From: CAVPTL01 sp963729195
GTDB taxonomy: Bacteria > Actinomycetota > Thermoleophilia > Gaiellales > JAICJC01
Direction of reading: 5' to 3'
Assembly: GCA_963729195.1 (NCBI GenBank)
Contig: CAVSNF010000025.1
Location: 124,001-188,000, forward strand
DNA length: 64,000 nucleotides
The position numbers and the translations under genes were made by a program. The first letter of the stretch is position 1, and the number at the start of each line of letters is the position of its first letter. Below the pieces are notes generated by a model. That model was not told the origin of the DNA. It was given only the letters and a program-made list of their open reading frames with translations, and made no database searches. This document shows, piece after piece, positions 18,767 to 27,707 of this stretch.

Positions 18767-19722
18767 GCCAGGTCGCTGCAGGAATGCACCGGCTCGAGGC
18801 GCCCCTCGGCGAGCAGTACGTGTGCATCTTCGTGGTGGTGGGCGAGACGTCCGCACTGGTCGTCGACACCGGCGTTGCGGCTCACCCGCGGCGACCGTCG
18901 GCATGCTGGCGCCGGATCTGGGGGTCGAGATCTCACACGTGGTCATCTCGCATGCCGACGTCGATCACTGCGGCGGGATCACGGCCATGCGAGCGATCGC
19001 TCCGGCGGCACAGGTGGTGTGCTCCCAGGCCGATCGGCCGTGGATCGACTCGGTCGACGCGCTGATCGACCACCGCTACCGGGAGTTCCGGCACGAGTGC
19101 GGACATCGACGAGGACGAGGAGTTTTGCTCGTGGGTGCGCCAAAACGACGACGGAGGCCGCGTCGACTTTGCGGTCACGCCGCCCGAGACGGTTGATCTG
19201 GGTGGACGCGCGGTCGAGCTCGTGCACACCCCGGGACACACCCGCGGACACCTGACCGTGTTCGACCCAGCGACCCGCACGGCGATCGTGGCCGACGCGG
19301 TGCTCGGAGCGGCAACCCCCGATGCCGCGGGAAACGCCGTGCTACGCACCGACCTACCGGTACGTGGCCGACTACCGAGCGACGATCGCCAAGCTGCGCG
19401 ACCTGGCACCGGAGCTCCTGCTGGGGTCGCATTTCCCGGTGGCCGAGGGAGCCTCCCAGGTGAGCGCGTTCCTCGACACCACCGAGTCGTTCGTGAACGC
19501 CCTCGAAGCGGCGGTGGTGGATGCTCTGGAGCACTGCGGCCCGCTCACGGTGCGCGAGCTGATCGACCTGGCCGCGCCCGCCGTGAGATCCTGGCCGAGC
19601 GCCATGGACATCACACTCGCCGGGCCGGTGGTCGGCCACCTCGAAGACCTTCAAGCCCGCGGCCGGGTGCAGCGGCTTCCGGGATCCCCGCGACCTTCGT
19701 ACGGGTGGCCGGCGATGGCTGA
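18763..19722 (+). CDS. Metallo-beta-lactamase-fold hydrolase, frameshifted
   Basis: Starts MSQVAAGMHRLEAPLGEQYV at an ATGA overlap. The core zinc motif is SHADVDHCGG (HxDxxHxG variant), followed by HTPGHTRGHLTVF (third histidine), AIVADAVLG, and LLLGSHFPVAEG (last metal histidine). A winged-helix-like C-terminal part follows (VVDALEHCGPLTVRELIDLA). At least four single-base shifts break it (about 18890, 19100, 19340, 19680). The family cleaves esters, thioesters or lactones. In this operon it could open a lactone made by the dehydrogenases, which is an inference. Confidence 0.75.
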
Positions 19723-20748
19723 GGCGACTGTCCAAACCGCACTCTTGGCGGGAACCCACCACGCCGTGGTGCTCGCCAACGACCGCATCCAGGTGACGAT
19801 GCTCCCCGGCCTCGGTGGGGACATCTACTCGGTGCAGGACGTCCGCACCGGAGTCGACGTGCTGTGGAAGACACCCTGGGGGCTCCAGCCGGACGGCCCC
19901 ACCAATGCCGGCGACTCGATCACGGCGTGGGTCAACCGGTATGCCGGTGGCTGGCAGGTGCTGCTTCCCTCCGGCGGCGGGCCGTCGGAGCACGGCGGCA
20001 TCACCCACCCGTATCACGGCGAGGCGTGCATGCGCGGCTGGTCCTGGCGGGAGGCGCGCACCGCCGGCGGTGATGCCTGTGTGGCGTTGGACGTGCGGCT
20101 GATCGACACGCCGTTTCGGATCGAACGAGAGGTTCGGCTGTCAACCGACGGCGCCGGTGTGGTGGTGGACGAGCGGATCACCAACGAGGGAGCCTCGCCC
20201 GTTGACTACATGTGGTGTCACCACCCGTCGTTCGGTGCGCCGCTGATCGAGCCGGGGGTGCGCATCACCACCTCGGCCACGTCGCTGGTGGCCGACCCCG
20301 AGATCGACGCGGAATGGAACCCGTTGGTCTTGGGCAGCAGCCACCGCTGGCCGGTGGTGACCGATCGCGGCGGCAGCGACCTCGACCTCTCGGTTTTGCC
20401 GCCGCTCCGATCAGCGGCGCAGTCTGGTCGGCTACCTGTCGGGGTTCACATCCGGGCGAGGCCACCATCGAGAATCCGCGGCTGGGTCTGGCCTGCACGC
20501 TCAGCTGGCCGTTGGAGGTGTTCCCCTATGCCTGGGTGTGGCAGGAGTTCCGCGGGGAGGCCGGTTGGCCCTGGTACGGCCGCGCCTACGTGATCGCGAT
20601 CGAGCCGTGCACCAGCTACCCGGGGGCCGGGTTGGGAGGCGTGATCGCAACCACCAAGACGCACCGCACGCTGGCACCGGGGGAGAGTGCACAGGTCGAG
20701 GTGCGCATGACGTCTCAGTCGATGCGAACGCCGCCGTTGACGTCGTAG
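19715..20748 (+). CDS. Aldose-epimerase-like (galactose-mutarotase fold) protein, frameshifted
   Basis: About 345 residues starting MAEATVQTALLAGTHHAVVL. The pattern VTMLPGLGGDIYSVQDVRTG, LLPSGGGPSEHGGITHPYHG, VVDERITNEGASPVDYMWCH and FPYAWVWQEFRGEAG fits the beta-sandwich sugar-binding fold of aldose 1-epimerases and DUF4432-type proteins. A shift occurs near 20405. Its end overlaps the convergent SDR gene by 34 bases. It probably binds or epimerises a sugar derivative handled by the operon. Family level only; catalytic residues were not verified. Confidence 0.65.
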
Positions 20749-21456
20749 GTCGCGCCGGTCGTAAACGACGAGTCCGGCATCGCCAGCAACACGATCGCCG
20801 GAGCGACCTCCTCGGGACGGCCAAACCGCCCCAGGGGGATGCCTGAGCCGAACTGCTCGCGAACCTCGGGATCGAGCTTGTCGGTGATCGACGTATCGAT
20901 CGGCCCCGGAGTGACCGCATTCACCCGGATGCCCTCGCCGGCCAGCCGGCGGGCGTAGGAGCGGGTGATCGCCAGGATTGCGGCCTTGCTGGCCGCGTAG
21001 TGGACGCTGGTGGTGTATCCACCGGTCTGCCCGGCGATCGAGGAGATGTTGACCACCGACCGGTCTCCCGTTGCGGCGCGCAGCAGCGGCAGCGCCGCGC
21101 GGGTCATCAGGAAGGTTCCCCGAGCGTTGGTCTCCAGCACGGCATCCCACTCGTCGATGGTGATGTCGTCGGGCGACGTGTAGGGACAGATGCCGGCGTT
21201 GTTGATCACAATCGAGAGCTCGCCCCAGGCAGCGGTGACCTCGGCCACCAGTCCGTCGATCGACGCCGGATCGCGCACGTCGAGCTGCGACATACGAGCC
21301 TCCACGCCCCGCTTTCGACACGCGATCCACGACTCCCTCGGCGAGTTCCCGGCGGCCGCCGAACGTGATCCAGACATCCACCCCGCGCTGGGCAAGCAGA
21401 TCAGCGGTGGCGGATCCGATTCCCGAATTTCCGCCTGTTACGAGGGCTCGCGGCAC
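20715..21456 (-). CDS. Short-chain dehydrogenase/reductase, frameshifted
   Basis: About 247 residues. RALVTGGNSGIGSATADLLA is the cofactor site, IVINNAGICPY the NNAG motif, VVNISSIAGQTGGYTTSVHY with AASKAA the catalytic set, and TTGATYDVNGGVRID the C-terminus. A single shift lies near 21310. The GTG at 21456 is the first possible start. It converges on the epimerase-like gene with a 34-base overlap, so the two mRNAs are antisense at their 3' ends. Likely a sugar or hydroxyacid dehydrogenase of the same pathway. Confidence 0.82.
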
Positions 21457-21487
21457 GACCCATACGACTATAACGCCGCGTCAATCA

Positions 21488-23389
21488 CTAGATCGGGAAC
21501 GGAGATGCCGTCTGGGCGCCGTTCAAGCGCGGCAGGCTCCAGGCGTCCTCCAACCCGGCGAGCAATCCCGGATGCGTATACAGGTGAGAATCTGTGGCGC
21601 CGGCGGCGAAGGAACCGCCCACTCCGATGGTGGCGATGTGCTCATCGCTCTTGCTTCCCTCGTCCCAGGTGAGGATCACTTCGGCGCCGGCACTGAGCAT
21701 GGCGGGCATGTGCGCGGCCAGCCAGGCGTCACCGGCCTGGATCTGGGCGGTGCGAGTGGCACCGTCGTGCATATCGTCGGCCAGATTGGGGACGACGTAG
21801 GAGAAGGCCCGCAGGTTCGATGTCGAGAACGAGGTGAACGGCAGCACGTTGGCACACGTGCTCGGGCTGGAAGTGATGTCGTTGTAGTAGACGGCCGGGT
21901 TGTGGGCCTTCTTGTAGGAGCCGGTGTCCCCGCCGGTGTAGCAGGTGCTGGGCATCGACTCCAGATACTCACCCCAGCTGACGCCCTTGACCTGAAGCTG
22001 ATGGAAGATGTTGTCCGAGCCGCTGGTCGAGCCGTTCAGCCCGCTGGTGTTCAGCAGATAGTCGGGCAGGCTGCCCGGTTGGGCCTGATAATTCGTGAAG
22101 TTCGTGCCCTTGGCCAGCAGCGTCTGAATGTACGGGGCGGCGGAGTTTCCGACGATGTCGGCGTAGTGCTTGTTCTCCATCATGATCACGATGATCGGAT
22201 GGGACGGCCCGCCGCCGCTCGCCGCCGCTCTGAGGGGTGGTGACCTGGGCGGGAGCCGACTGGTTCGACGTGTTCGGCACCGCATCGAAGGCATCGACGG
22301 TGTAGGAGTAGGTGGTGTTGGGCTGAACATTGGTGTCCGTCCACGATGTCGCTCCACCGGTCACTGTCTGAATCGCAGTGCTCGATCCGTCTCGAAAGAC
22401 GTCATACCCGACCGTGCCCACAGCATCGAAACTGGCCGCCCACGAAACCGTCACCGAGGTGGGGCTATTGGCGACCGCCTTGACCCCTGTGGGCACATCG
22501 GGTGGGGTTGTGTCGGGCGCCGGCGACGGTGTCGTAACCGGCGCGGACGGCTGCGACTGCACCGAAGTGTTGGGCACCGCATCGAAGGCATCGACGGTGT
22601 ACGTGTAGGTGGTGTTGGGCAGGACGCTGGTATCCGTCCATGATGTCGCCCCACCGGTGACGGTCTTGATCGACGTGTTCGAACCGTTTCGATAGACGTG
22701 GTACCCCACAGTCCCGACGGCATCGAAGCTCGGGGCCCACGACACAGTCACCGACGTGGCGCTGTTGGCCACAGCGGTGACGCCGGTGGGCACGTCGGGT
22801 GCCGTCGTATCCGGCGGCGCGGCCGCACCCGCGGCAAGGACAAGGTTGTCGAACGCGTAGTTCGCCCCGTTGATGGCGGGCTTCTCCAGGACGTTCACCG
22901 TCAGGGAATCGCCGCCGGTCAAGACCGTATACGTCACCGTGGAGAAGTTCTGCCAGGCCGAGGTCGCGGTGGTGCACGACTGCGCGCTTCCCACCGATGT
23001 CTGCGTGCCCGCCTTGAGCTCCTTCACACCAGGCACACGCTCTGGCCGGGCGTGGCGCTCTGCACCTGACCGTCCAGGTGATACACGGTACCCGCCACGG
23101 CGTTGGTCACCGGCTTGGAGGTCGTGTACGCGTAGGTCTGGGTTGCGCCTGAGTTCGCGGTCAGCTGGGCGGCGTGGCCACCACCGCTTCCCGCCACCAC
23201 GCTGAGCGTGCCGTTGCTGCCACCCCACCCGCTGGTCGAGCCGGCGCCCGACCCCTCGAAGGTGCCGTTGGAGATCGCGTTGGTCGCCGCCACGGCAATG
23301 GACGCGGTGATTGCACCGGTGGCGGAGGTAACAGCCAGAGCAACGACGAGAACCGTCGAGGCTCTACGAGCGTTTGTGGCGATACGCAC
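21488..23389 (-). CDS. Secreted phosphoesterase with two fibronectin-III domains (copy A), frameshifted
   Basis: A signal peptide (RASTVLVVALAVTSATGAIT) is followed by a carbohydrate-binding-like module (AISNGTFEGSGAGSTSGWGG), two FN3 domains (each VPTGVxAVANS to YTVDAFDAVPNTS), and a C-terminal phosphoesterase domain (IIVIMMENKHYADIVGN, GSLPDYL, EVILTWDEGSKSDEH). This family includes phospholipase-C and acid-phosphatase enzymes acting outside the cell. About 630 residues, with breaks near 23030 and 22225. The GTG start at 23389 lies about seven bases after a -10 element, so the mRNA may be leaderless. It has the same architecture as copy B at 27708. Confidence 0.82.
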
Positions 23390-23395
23390 TCTTGC

Positions 23396-23424
23396 ACTAC
23401 AGCATGTGCACTGGAATATGTCAA
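23396..23424 (-). promoter_or_regulatory. Promoter of phosphoesterase A
   Basis: On the minus strand, TTGACA (23424-23419), a 17-base spacer and TGTAGT (23401-23396) precede the GTG start by only six bases. This is the best -35/-10 pair in the phosphoesterase island and predicts a start of transcription at or next to the GTG. Confidence 0.6.
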
Positions 23425-23441
23425 GTACGTAAACTCACAAA

Positions 23442-23458
23442 TCTCAGAGTTCTCTCAT
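23442..23458. promoter_or_regulatory. 11-bp-spaced TCTCA direct repeat upstream of phosphoesterase A
   Basis: Plus-strand TCTCA begins at 23442 and again at 23453, exactly one helical turn apart, 17 bases upstream of the -35 of phosphoesterase A. The same spacing recurs before the response-regulator gene and phosphoesterase B. OmpR/PhoP-family regulators bind such repeats. Confidence 0.6.
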
Positions 23459-23636
23459 AAAACGTTAGGTACATTGATCGTCTCGGGCGGCCACCTGCTC
23501 AGAGCCGAAACGGTGGCCGCTCGGCCAATTGTGGAACATGTCCCGCCGCTTCACGGTTTTCTCATGACCGGCATGGAAGAATCAGATCCCGGCGCCGTAC
23601 CTACCCCCGCGTAGCAACAGCGACCGTGGATACACC

Positions 23637-23684
23637 GGTCGGGTGGTCGAGGTCCTTCCCAAAGCACACCAAGGCCACCCGACC
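23637..23684 (-). terminator. Candidate hairpin 3' of the small membrane protein gene
   Basis: A perfect 10-bp inverted repeat (GGTCGGGTGG at 23637-23646 and its complement at 23675-23684) with a 28-base loop starts 36 bases beyond the stop at 23720. There is no U-tract. Between it and the promoter at 23424 only a 9-bp inverted repeat (23487-23495 with 23512-23520) is seen, and no gene. Confidence 0.3.
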
Positions 23685-23719
23685 GCGCGTCTCAACTGGT
23701 GGAGCGATGTGCGAGGCTG

Positions 23720-23917
23720 CTACCGAATCTCCCGCCAGATCGATGTCGCCAGCAGACCCACGACCGCGGGCGGCAAGATCCAATATCCCGCCACGCCCGC
23801 ATGCTCCAGCAGTGCGGTGGCAGCGATGGCGACGAGCACGCCTGCCGCCACCACCGGGTCGTCTCCCACCACGAACCGGTACAAAAACCTGGCAAACCCG
23901 GCCACGACGCTGATCAC
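23720..23917 (-). CDS. Small membrane protein of unknown function
   Basis: 65 codons from a GTG at 23917 that overlaps the stop of the upstream membrane gene (GTGA). It reads VISVVAGFARFLYRFVVGDD, followed by two hydrophobic stretches (PVVAAGVLVAIAATALLEHA and GYWILPPAVVGLLATSIW). In the raw frame it looks like the tail of the upstream protein. Correcting the one-base shift near 23985 gives that protein its own ending (AGHVIGAAQ) and frees this one. Two membrane spans are predicted. No family name recognised. Confidence 0.6.
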   Translation of the reverse strand: MISVVAGFARFLYRFVVGDDPVVAAGVLVAIAATALLEHAGVAGYWILPPAVVGLLATSIWREIR

Positions 23918-24670
23918 TGGGCCGCACCAATCACATGTCCGGCACGCGCAGACAACGCCCGCACCAGGAGCCACGCGGACACGGTGTAGAGCCGTCAGCA
24001 GCACGATCAGAAACACGTCTCCCCCCGGCCAGTCGCCACCGGCACCCTCGGCCGCCCAGAACGACCCGTAGGTGACGAGCATCAGCCCCACCGAGAACTT
24101 CATGGTGTTCTCGGGAACCCGCGCCAGCGGCGCGCGCGCCCACAACCCCACCGCGATCACCACCAGCACCGCCGCGATCGCCCCCGCGGCGGCCAACGCC
24201 ACACTGCCGCCGTTGCTGCCGAAGGTGACCACGATGAAGGCGACCTCGAGTCCCTCCAGCAGCACGCCTTTGAACGCGATCGTGAATGCATACCAATCCA
24301 CGTCGGCGGTCCCAGCACCGGACACCGTCCGAGCCGCATCGACCTCGCGCTGATAGATCGCCTGCTCGTCATGCAGCGGTCGGTAGCCACCGGCTCTCAG
24401 AATCGCCTTTCGCAGCCACTGCAGGCCGAACACCAGCAGCAGGCCACCCACGACCACGCGCAGCGCGTCGATCGGAATCGCTGTCAGAGCCGGCCCCAGC
24501 ACCGCCACCACCGCGGCCAGCGCCACACTCGCGGCCAGCACGCCGGCCAAGGTCGACCGCCAGCCCCGTGTCAGGCCGACCGCGAGCACAATCGTGAGCG
24601 CCTCGATCGCCTCCACCCCACTCGCCAAGAACGACACCAGCACCAGTACCGCTGGAGTCATCGGATTCAC
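23914..24670 (-). CDS. COG4280-type polytopic membrane protein
   Basis: About 252 residues with six or seven hydrophobic spans. Two related acidic motifs, FLASGVEAIEALTIVLAVG near the N-terminus and FKGVLLEGLEVAFIVVTFG in the middle, resemble the acidic ExxE-type helices of FTR1-like metal permeases. I use the comparison only as a structural hint. A frameshift near 23985 fuses it artificially to the next small gene. Its GTG at 24670 overlaps the PAP2 stop (GTGA), so it belongs to the PAP2 operon. A membrane or ion function is likely, not proven. Confidence 0.65.
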
Positions 24671-25458
24671 CCCGCCGGTTGCGTTCGCCAGAACCGGTGC
24701 GAGCTGACCCTGACGGCCACAAGTGCAATCGCAATCCAGGCCGCCACCACGGTCATCTCCATCTCGTCCAGTAGGTGGGCGCGCTCGGCAAACAGAATCC
24801 GGACGAGCACAGCCGCGCAGACAGCGCCGACCGCCACTGCTCGAAATCGGGGTTGCATGATCGTGTGGCGCACCGGCCTCAGGTGCGACACCCTCACCAG
24901 CGGTGGGTCGGTGATGCGACTACAAGCGTTGATCATCGGCACCAGCACCGGGCGCATCGCGATTCGCGCGGTGAAGTATCCGCACGCGGCCGACACCACC
25001 AGGCTGCCGACCACATCGGTTGGGTAGTGCATTCCCGCCATCACACGGGACGCCGACACCACCGCGGCGAAGCCGAGAAACAGCCAGCCGGCACGGCGTG
25101 ACACGAAGAACACGCCGAAGGCGATCGAAAGCGCGGCCGTCGCGTGGTCGCTCGGAAACGAGGGATCGAGCGAACGTGGCAACAAGGGGATGATGCTCGG
25201 GTGGGCTTCGTACGGTCGCGCGCGGTCCCACAGGTGGGAGATCACCTGGTTTGCGAACAATCCCAGCGCAGCGGCCGAGAGGCCGGCCGCGCATGCCCGC
25301 TTCCAGACGGTGTCGCCGGGAGGGGAGAGCAACCACAGACCGACCGCAAGCACCCCGAACAGCGGCACGCCCCACGTCGAAAACTCAACCACGACGCCGG
25401 CCAGCAGCGGATGTGCATGCATCAGTTGATTGAGCCACTCCACAAACGACGTTTCCAT
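24667..25458 (-). CDS. PAP2-family membrane phosphatase (undecaprenyl-diphosphatase/phosphatidate-phosphatase type)
   Basis: 263 residues, intact. The three PAP2 motifs are visible: WDRARPYE (KX6RP variant), DPSFPSDHATAAL (PSGH variant with the catalytic histidine) and SRVMAGMHYPTDVVGS (SRX5HX3D). About six membrane spans. It hydrolyses lipid or polyprenyl phosphates outside the membrane. The C-terminal extension with two extra spans (VGAVCAAVLVRILFA and VVAAWIAIALVAV) is longer than in BcrC. The ATG at 25458 has GGGAG upstream. First of the operon PAP2, COG4280, small protein, and divergent from the two-component genes. Confidence 0.85.
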   Translation of the reverse strand: METSFVEWLNQLMHAHPLLAGVVVEFSTWGVPLFGVLAVGLWLLSPPGDTVWKRACAAGLSAAALGLFANQVISHLWDRARPYEAHPSIIPLLPRSLDPSFPSDHATAALSIAFGVFFVSRRAGWLFLGFAAVVSASRVMAGMHYPTDVVGSLVVSAACGYFTARIAMRPVLVPMINACSRITDPPLVRVSHLRPVRHTIMQPRFRAVAVGAVCAAVLVRILFAERAHLLDEMEMTVVAAWIAIALVAVRVSSHRFWRTQPAG

Positions 25459-25474
25459 ATCACTCCCTGCTCGC

Positions 25475-25492
25475 GTTCACCATCTGTTTACA
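25475..25492. promoter_or_regulatory. PHO-box-like direct repeat near the PAP2 start
   Basis: GTTCACC (25475-25481) and GTTTACA (25486-25492) form a direct repeat with an 11-bp period, the layout of actinobacterial PHO boxes (GTTCACC repeats). It lies only 17 bases before the PAP2 ATG, close for an activator site. It could repress PAP2, act on the divergent gene, or be chance. Confidence 0.35.
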
Positions 25493-25557
25493 GCATACGA
25501 CCGATGTACAAACTGCGAGACAGTTACCTCTATTGACACTATTCAAGCGAAGCAAAC

Positions 25558-25575
25558 TCTCATAGATCTCTCATA
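25558..25575. promoter_or_regulatory. 11-bp-spaced TCTCATA direct repeat upstream of the two-component genes
   Basis: TCTCATA at 25558-25564 and again at 25569-25575 is a perfect heptamer repeat with an 11-bp period, about 90 bp before the response-regulator start and 100 bp before the divergent PAP2 start. It is the best-conserved copy of the motif and would allow autoregulation. A TTGACA at 25533-25538 lies upstream without an obvious -10. Confidence 0.6.
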
Positions 25576-25665
25576 CATTCCGCGAGAGGTGTGCTCGATA
25601 CGCGACCTGCGGATGGATGTTGCCGGTATGGTTGTGGCTGGTGATGACCTCGTGAAGAGCAGTCA

Positions 25666-26328
25666 ATGATGCGACCCCGGGTGCTTTTGGTCGACGACGA
25701 CTCCGCCATCCTGCGCATGCTGGTGCGAACGCTGGAAGCTGAGGGCTACGAGACCGATGCAGCGTCGGACGGCCCCTCGGCGCTGATCCGGGCGGAGGCC
25801 TCGGTGCCCGATGTGATCGTGCTCGATGTGGCCATGCCGGGCATGGACGGTCTGGCGGTGTCGCGGCGACTGCGCGAGAAGGGACAGCGGGTGCCGATTC
25901 TGTTTCTGACCGCGCGCGATGCGGTCTCCGACCGCGTTGCCGGCTTGGACGCAGGCGGCGATGACTATCTGGTCAAACCGTTTGCGACCGACGAGCTGGA
26001 GGCGCGCCTGCGCGCCCTGCTTCGCCGCGGCCGTACCCGCAATCGGATCTCATACGGCGACCTCACCGTCGATGCAGACGCCCGCACCGCCTCGCGGGGC
26101 GGGCGAGAGGTGAGACTGACCGGCCGCGAGGCCGCCCTGCTGACGCTGTTGGTGAACCGCGCCGGGGAGGTCGTCAGCCGTGAACAGGCGCTGGCGGCGG
26201 TGTGGGGCGACGGGCGGGTTCCGACGGCAAACACCGTTGACCGTTACGTCGCCTATCTCCGCCAAAAGCTCGGTGATCCGCCCCTGATCCACACGGTCAG
26301 AGGCGTCGGTTTTCAGCTTCGGCAATGA
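25666..26328 (+). CDS. OmpR/PhoB-family response regulator
   Basis: 220 residues, intact. The receiver domain has VLLVDDDSAILRML (acidic pocket), VIVLDVAMPGMDGL (phosphorylated aspartate), FLTARDA and YLVKPF (switch residues). The C-terminal winged helix (YGDLTVDADARTASRGGREV to TVRGVGFQL) binds direct repeats as dimers. It resembles MprA/TcrA-type regulators. ATG at 25666 is followed by a second ATG; the ribosome site is weak (GAAGAG). Its stop overlaps the kinase start (ATGA). The TCTCA repeat in its own promoter suggests autoregulation and control of the flanking phosphoesterases. Confidence 0.93.
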   Translation: MMRPRVLLVDDDSAILRMLVRTLEAEGYETDAASDGPSALIRAEASVPDVIVLDVAMPGMDGLAVSRRLREKGQRVPILFLTARDAVSDRVAGLDAGGDDYLVKPFATDELEARLRALLRRGRTRNRISYGDLTVDADARTASRGGREVRLTGREAALLTLLVNRAGEVVSREQALAAVWGDGRVPTANTVDRYVAYLRQKLGDPPLIHTVRGVGFQLRQ

Positions 26329-27653
26329 GACGCTGGAAGCTCCGCACGCGTATCGCCCTGGCGTCGGCGCTGGCGATGCTGGTCGGGGTTGCCCTGCTCG
26401 AGATCGGCGTCCAGGCGCTGCTGGCCCGCGAGCTGCACCAGCAGCTCGACCACACGTTGCAGCAGCGCGCCGCCGACGTCGATGAGATCGCCGAGACCCA
26501 CCCGCGGGCAATCCAGAGAGCCTTGGAATCGGATCCGGCCGGGATCGGCACGACGGTCGAGGTTGTCAACAACCAGGGCGTGGTGGTCGCACCGCACGAG
26601 AAGGCAGGCCAAGCCCCACTCACTCCGGAAGTGACGAAGGTGCTCCGCGACGGGCGCAAGCGCTTCGTCACGACCACCATCCAGGGTCACGATCTGCGAG
26701 TGTTCATCCAGAAGCTGGAACCCGGCGGCGCGGTGCTGGTCGCAGTGTCGACGGATGCAATCGAGGACGGCCTCTCCCAGGCCCGTTGGCTGACCCTGGT
26801 GGCCGGGATCGTCGCGGCCGGCGTGGCGGCCGGGGTGTGCCTGCTCGTGGCCAATCGTGCACTTCGGCCGTTGACCAATTTGAACGCCCAGGTGATGGAG
26901 GTGCAGCGCACCGCCGATCCCAGCCGGCGGGTGGTGACCGAGCCCACCGGTGACGAGCTGGAGCAGCTGGGCACCGCCTTGAACGCGATGCTGGAAGCGC
27001 TGCAACGGGCCCGAGAGGTGGAGCGGCGGTTCCTGGCCGACGCCTCTCACGAGATGCGTACCCCGCTCACCGCGCTTCGGGGAAACGCCGCCTACCTCGC
27101 GCGGCACGGTGCCGACGCCGAGGCCGAGGCGTTTCTCGACCTCGAGAACGACATGGCTCGGCTGGCGCAGCTGCTCGACCGCCTGCTCGCCGTAGCCCGC
27201 GAGGATGCTGCCGCCCAGCCGACTCAACCGGTCGCGGTTGACGACATCCTCGACCGGTTCAGAACCGACCCGCGGCTGCGTGTGACCCTCGATCCCGAGC
27301 TGTACGTGCGCGCCGATGCGGATGCAATTGAGCGGGCCCTCACCAACCTGATCGAGAACGCCAAGCTGTACGGACCCGACGGTGGGTTGATCACCGTCGG
27401 CGCTGCGCTCGACCACGACGAGGTGGTGTTATCCGTCACCGATACCGGCATGGGCATCCCCGGCGCCACCTTCGACGAGGCCACCACGCGGTTCTGGCGC
27501 GGCCCCAACAGCGCCGGGCTGGAGGGCGCCGGCCTGGGGCTGGGACTGGTGCGATCGACCGCCGAGCGCCACGGCGGATCGCTCACAATCGATGGCGCGA
27601 CCTTCGCGATCCGGCTCCCGGCACTGCTCGAGCTTCCACAACCGCACGCATAA
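26325..27653 (+). CDS. Sensor histidine kinase (HAMP, HisKA, HATPase)
   Basis: 442 residues, intact. One N-terminal span (IALASALAMLVGVALLEIG), an extracytoplasmic sensor of about 120 residues, and a second span (LTLVAGIVAAGVAAGVCLLV). HAMP (ANRALRPLTNLNAQVMEVQR) is followed by ADASHEMRTPLTALRG with the phospho-accepting histidine. NLIENAKLYG is the N box, SVTDTGMGIPGATFDEATTR covers the G1/F boxes, and GAGLGLGLVRSTAERHGG the G2 box. Partner of the regulator just upstream. The signal is unknown; the neighbouring phosphatases point to phosphate or envelope phospholipids, which is inference. Confidence 0.93.
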   Translation: MRRWKLRTRIALASALAMLVGVALLEIGVQALLARELHQQLDHTLQQRAADVDEIAETHPRAIQRALESDPAGIGTTVEVVNNQGVVVAPHEKAGQAPLTPEVTKVLRDGRKRFVTTTIQGHDLRVFIQKLEPGGAVLVAVSTDAIEDGLSQARWLTLVAGIVAAGVAAGVCLLVANRALRPLTNLNAQVMEVQRTADPSRRVVTEPTGDELEQLGTALNAMLEALQRAREVERRFLADASHEMRTPLTALRGNAAYLARHGADAEAEAFLDLENDMARLAQLLDRLLAVAREDAAAQPTQPVAVDDILDRFRTDPRLRVTLDPELYVRADADAIERALTNLIENAKLYGPDGGLITVGAALDHDEVVLSVTDTGMGIPGATFDEATTRFWRGPNSAGLEGAGLGLGLVRSTAERHGGSLTIDGATFAIRLPALLELPQPHA

Positions 27654-27654
27654 T

Positions 27655-27686
27655 TCTCAGAGAACTCTCAGAAACTGCGCTGTAGT
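27655..27686 (+). promoter_or_regulatory. TCTCAGA direct repeat and -10 of phosphoesterase B
   Basis: TCTCAGA at 27655-27661 and 27666-27672 (11-bp period) lies just after the kinase stop codon. TGTAGT at 27681-27686 is the likely -10, with no recognisable -35. The repeat occupies the -35 zone, the position used by PhoP-type activators. A ribosome site (GGGGAGGG) precedes the ATG at 27708. Confidence 0.6.
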
Positions 27687-27707
27687 GTAGTTGCGGGGAG
27701 GGCTCCA

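Noticed and set aside
23720..24670. One 316-residue membrane protein
   Set aside because: Correcting one base near 23985 yields a natural stop (AGHVIGAAQ) and a GTGA-coupled 65-residue gene; the cysteine-rich joint is the shifted stretch.
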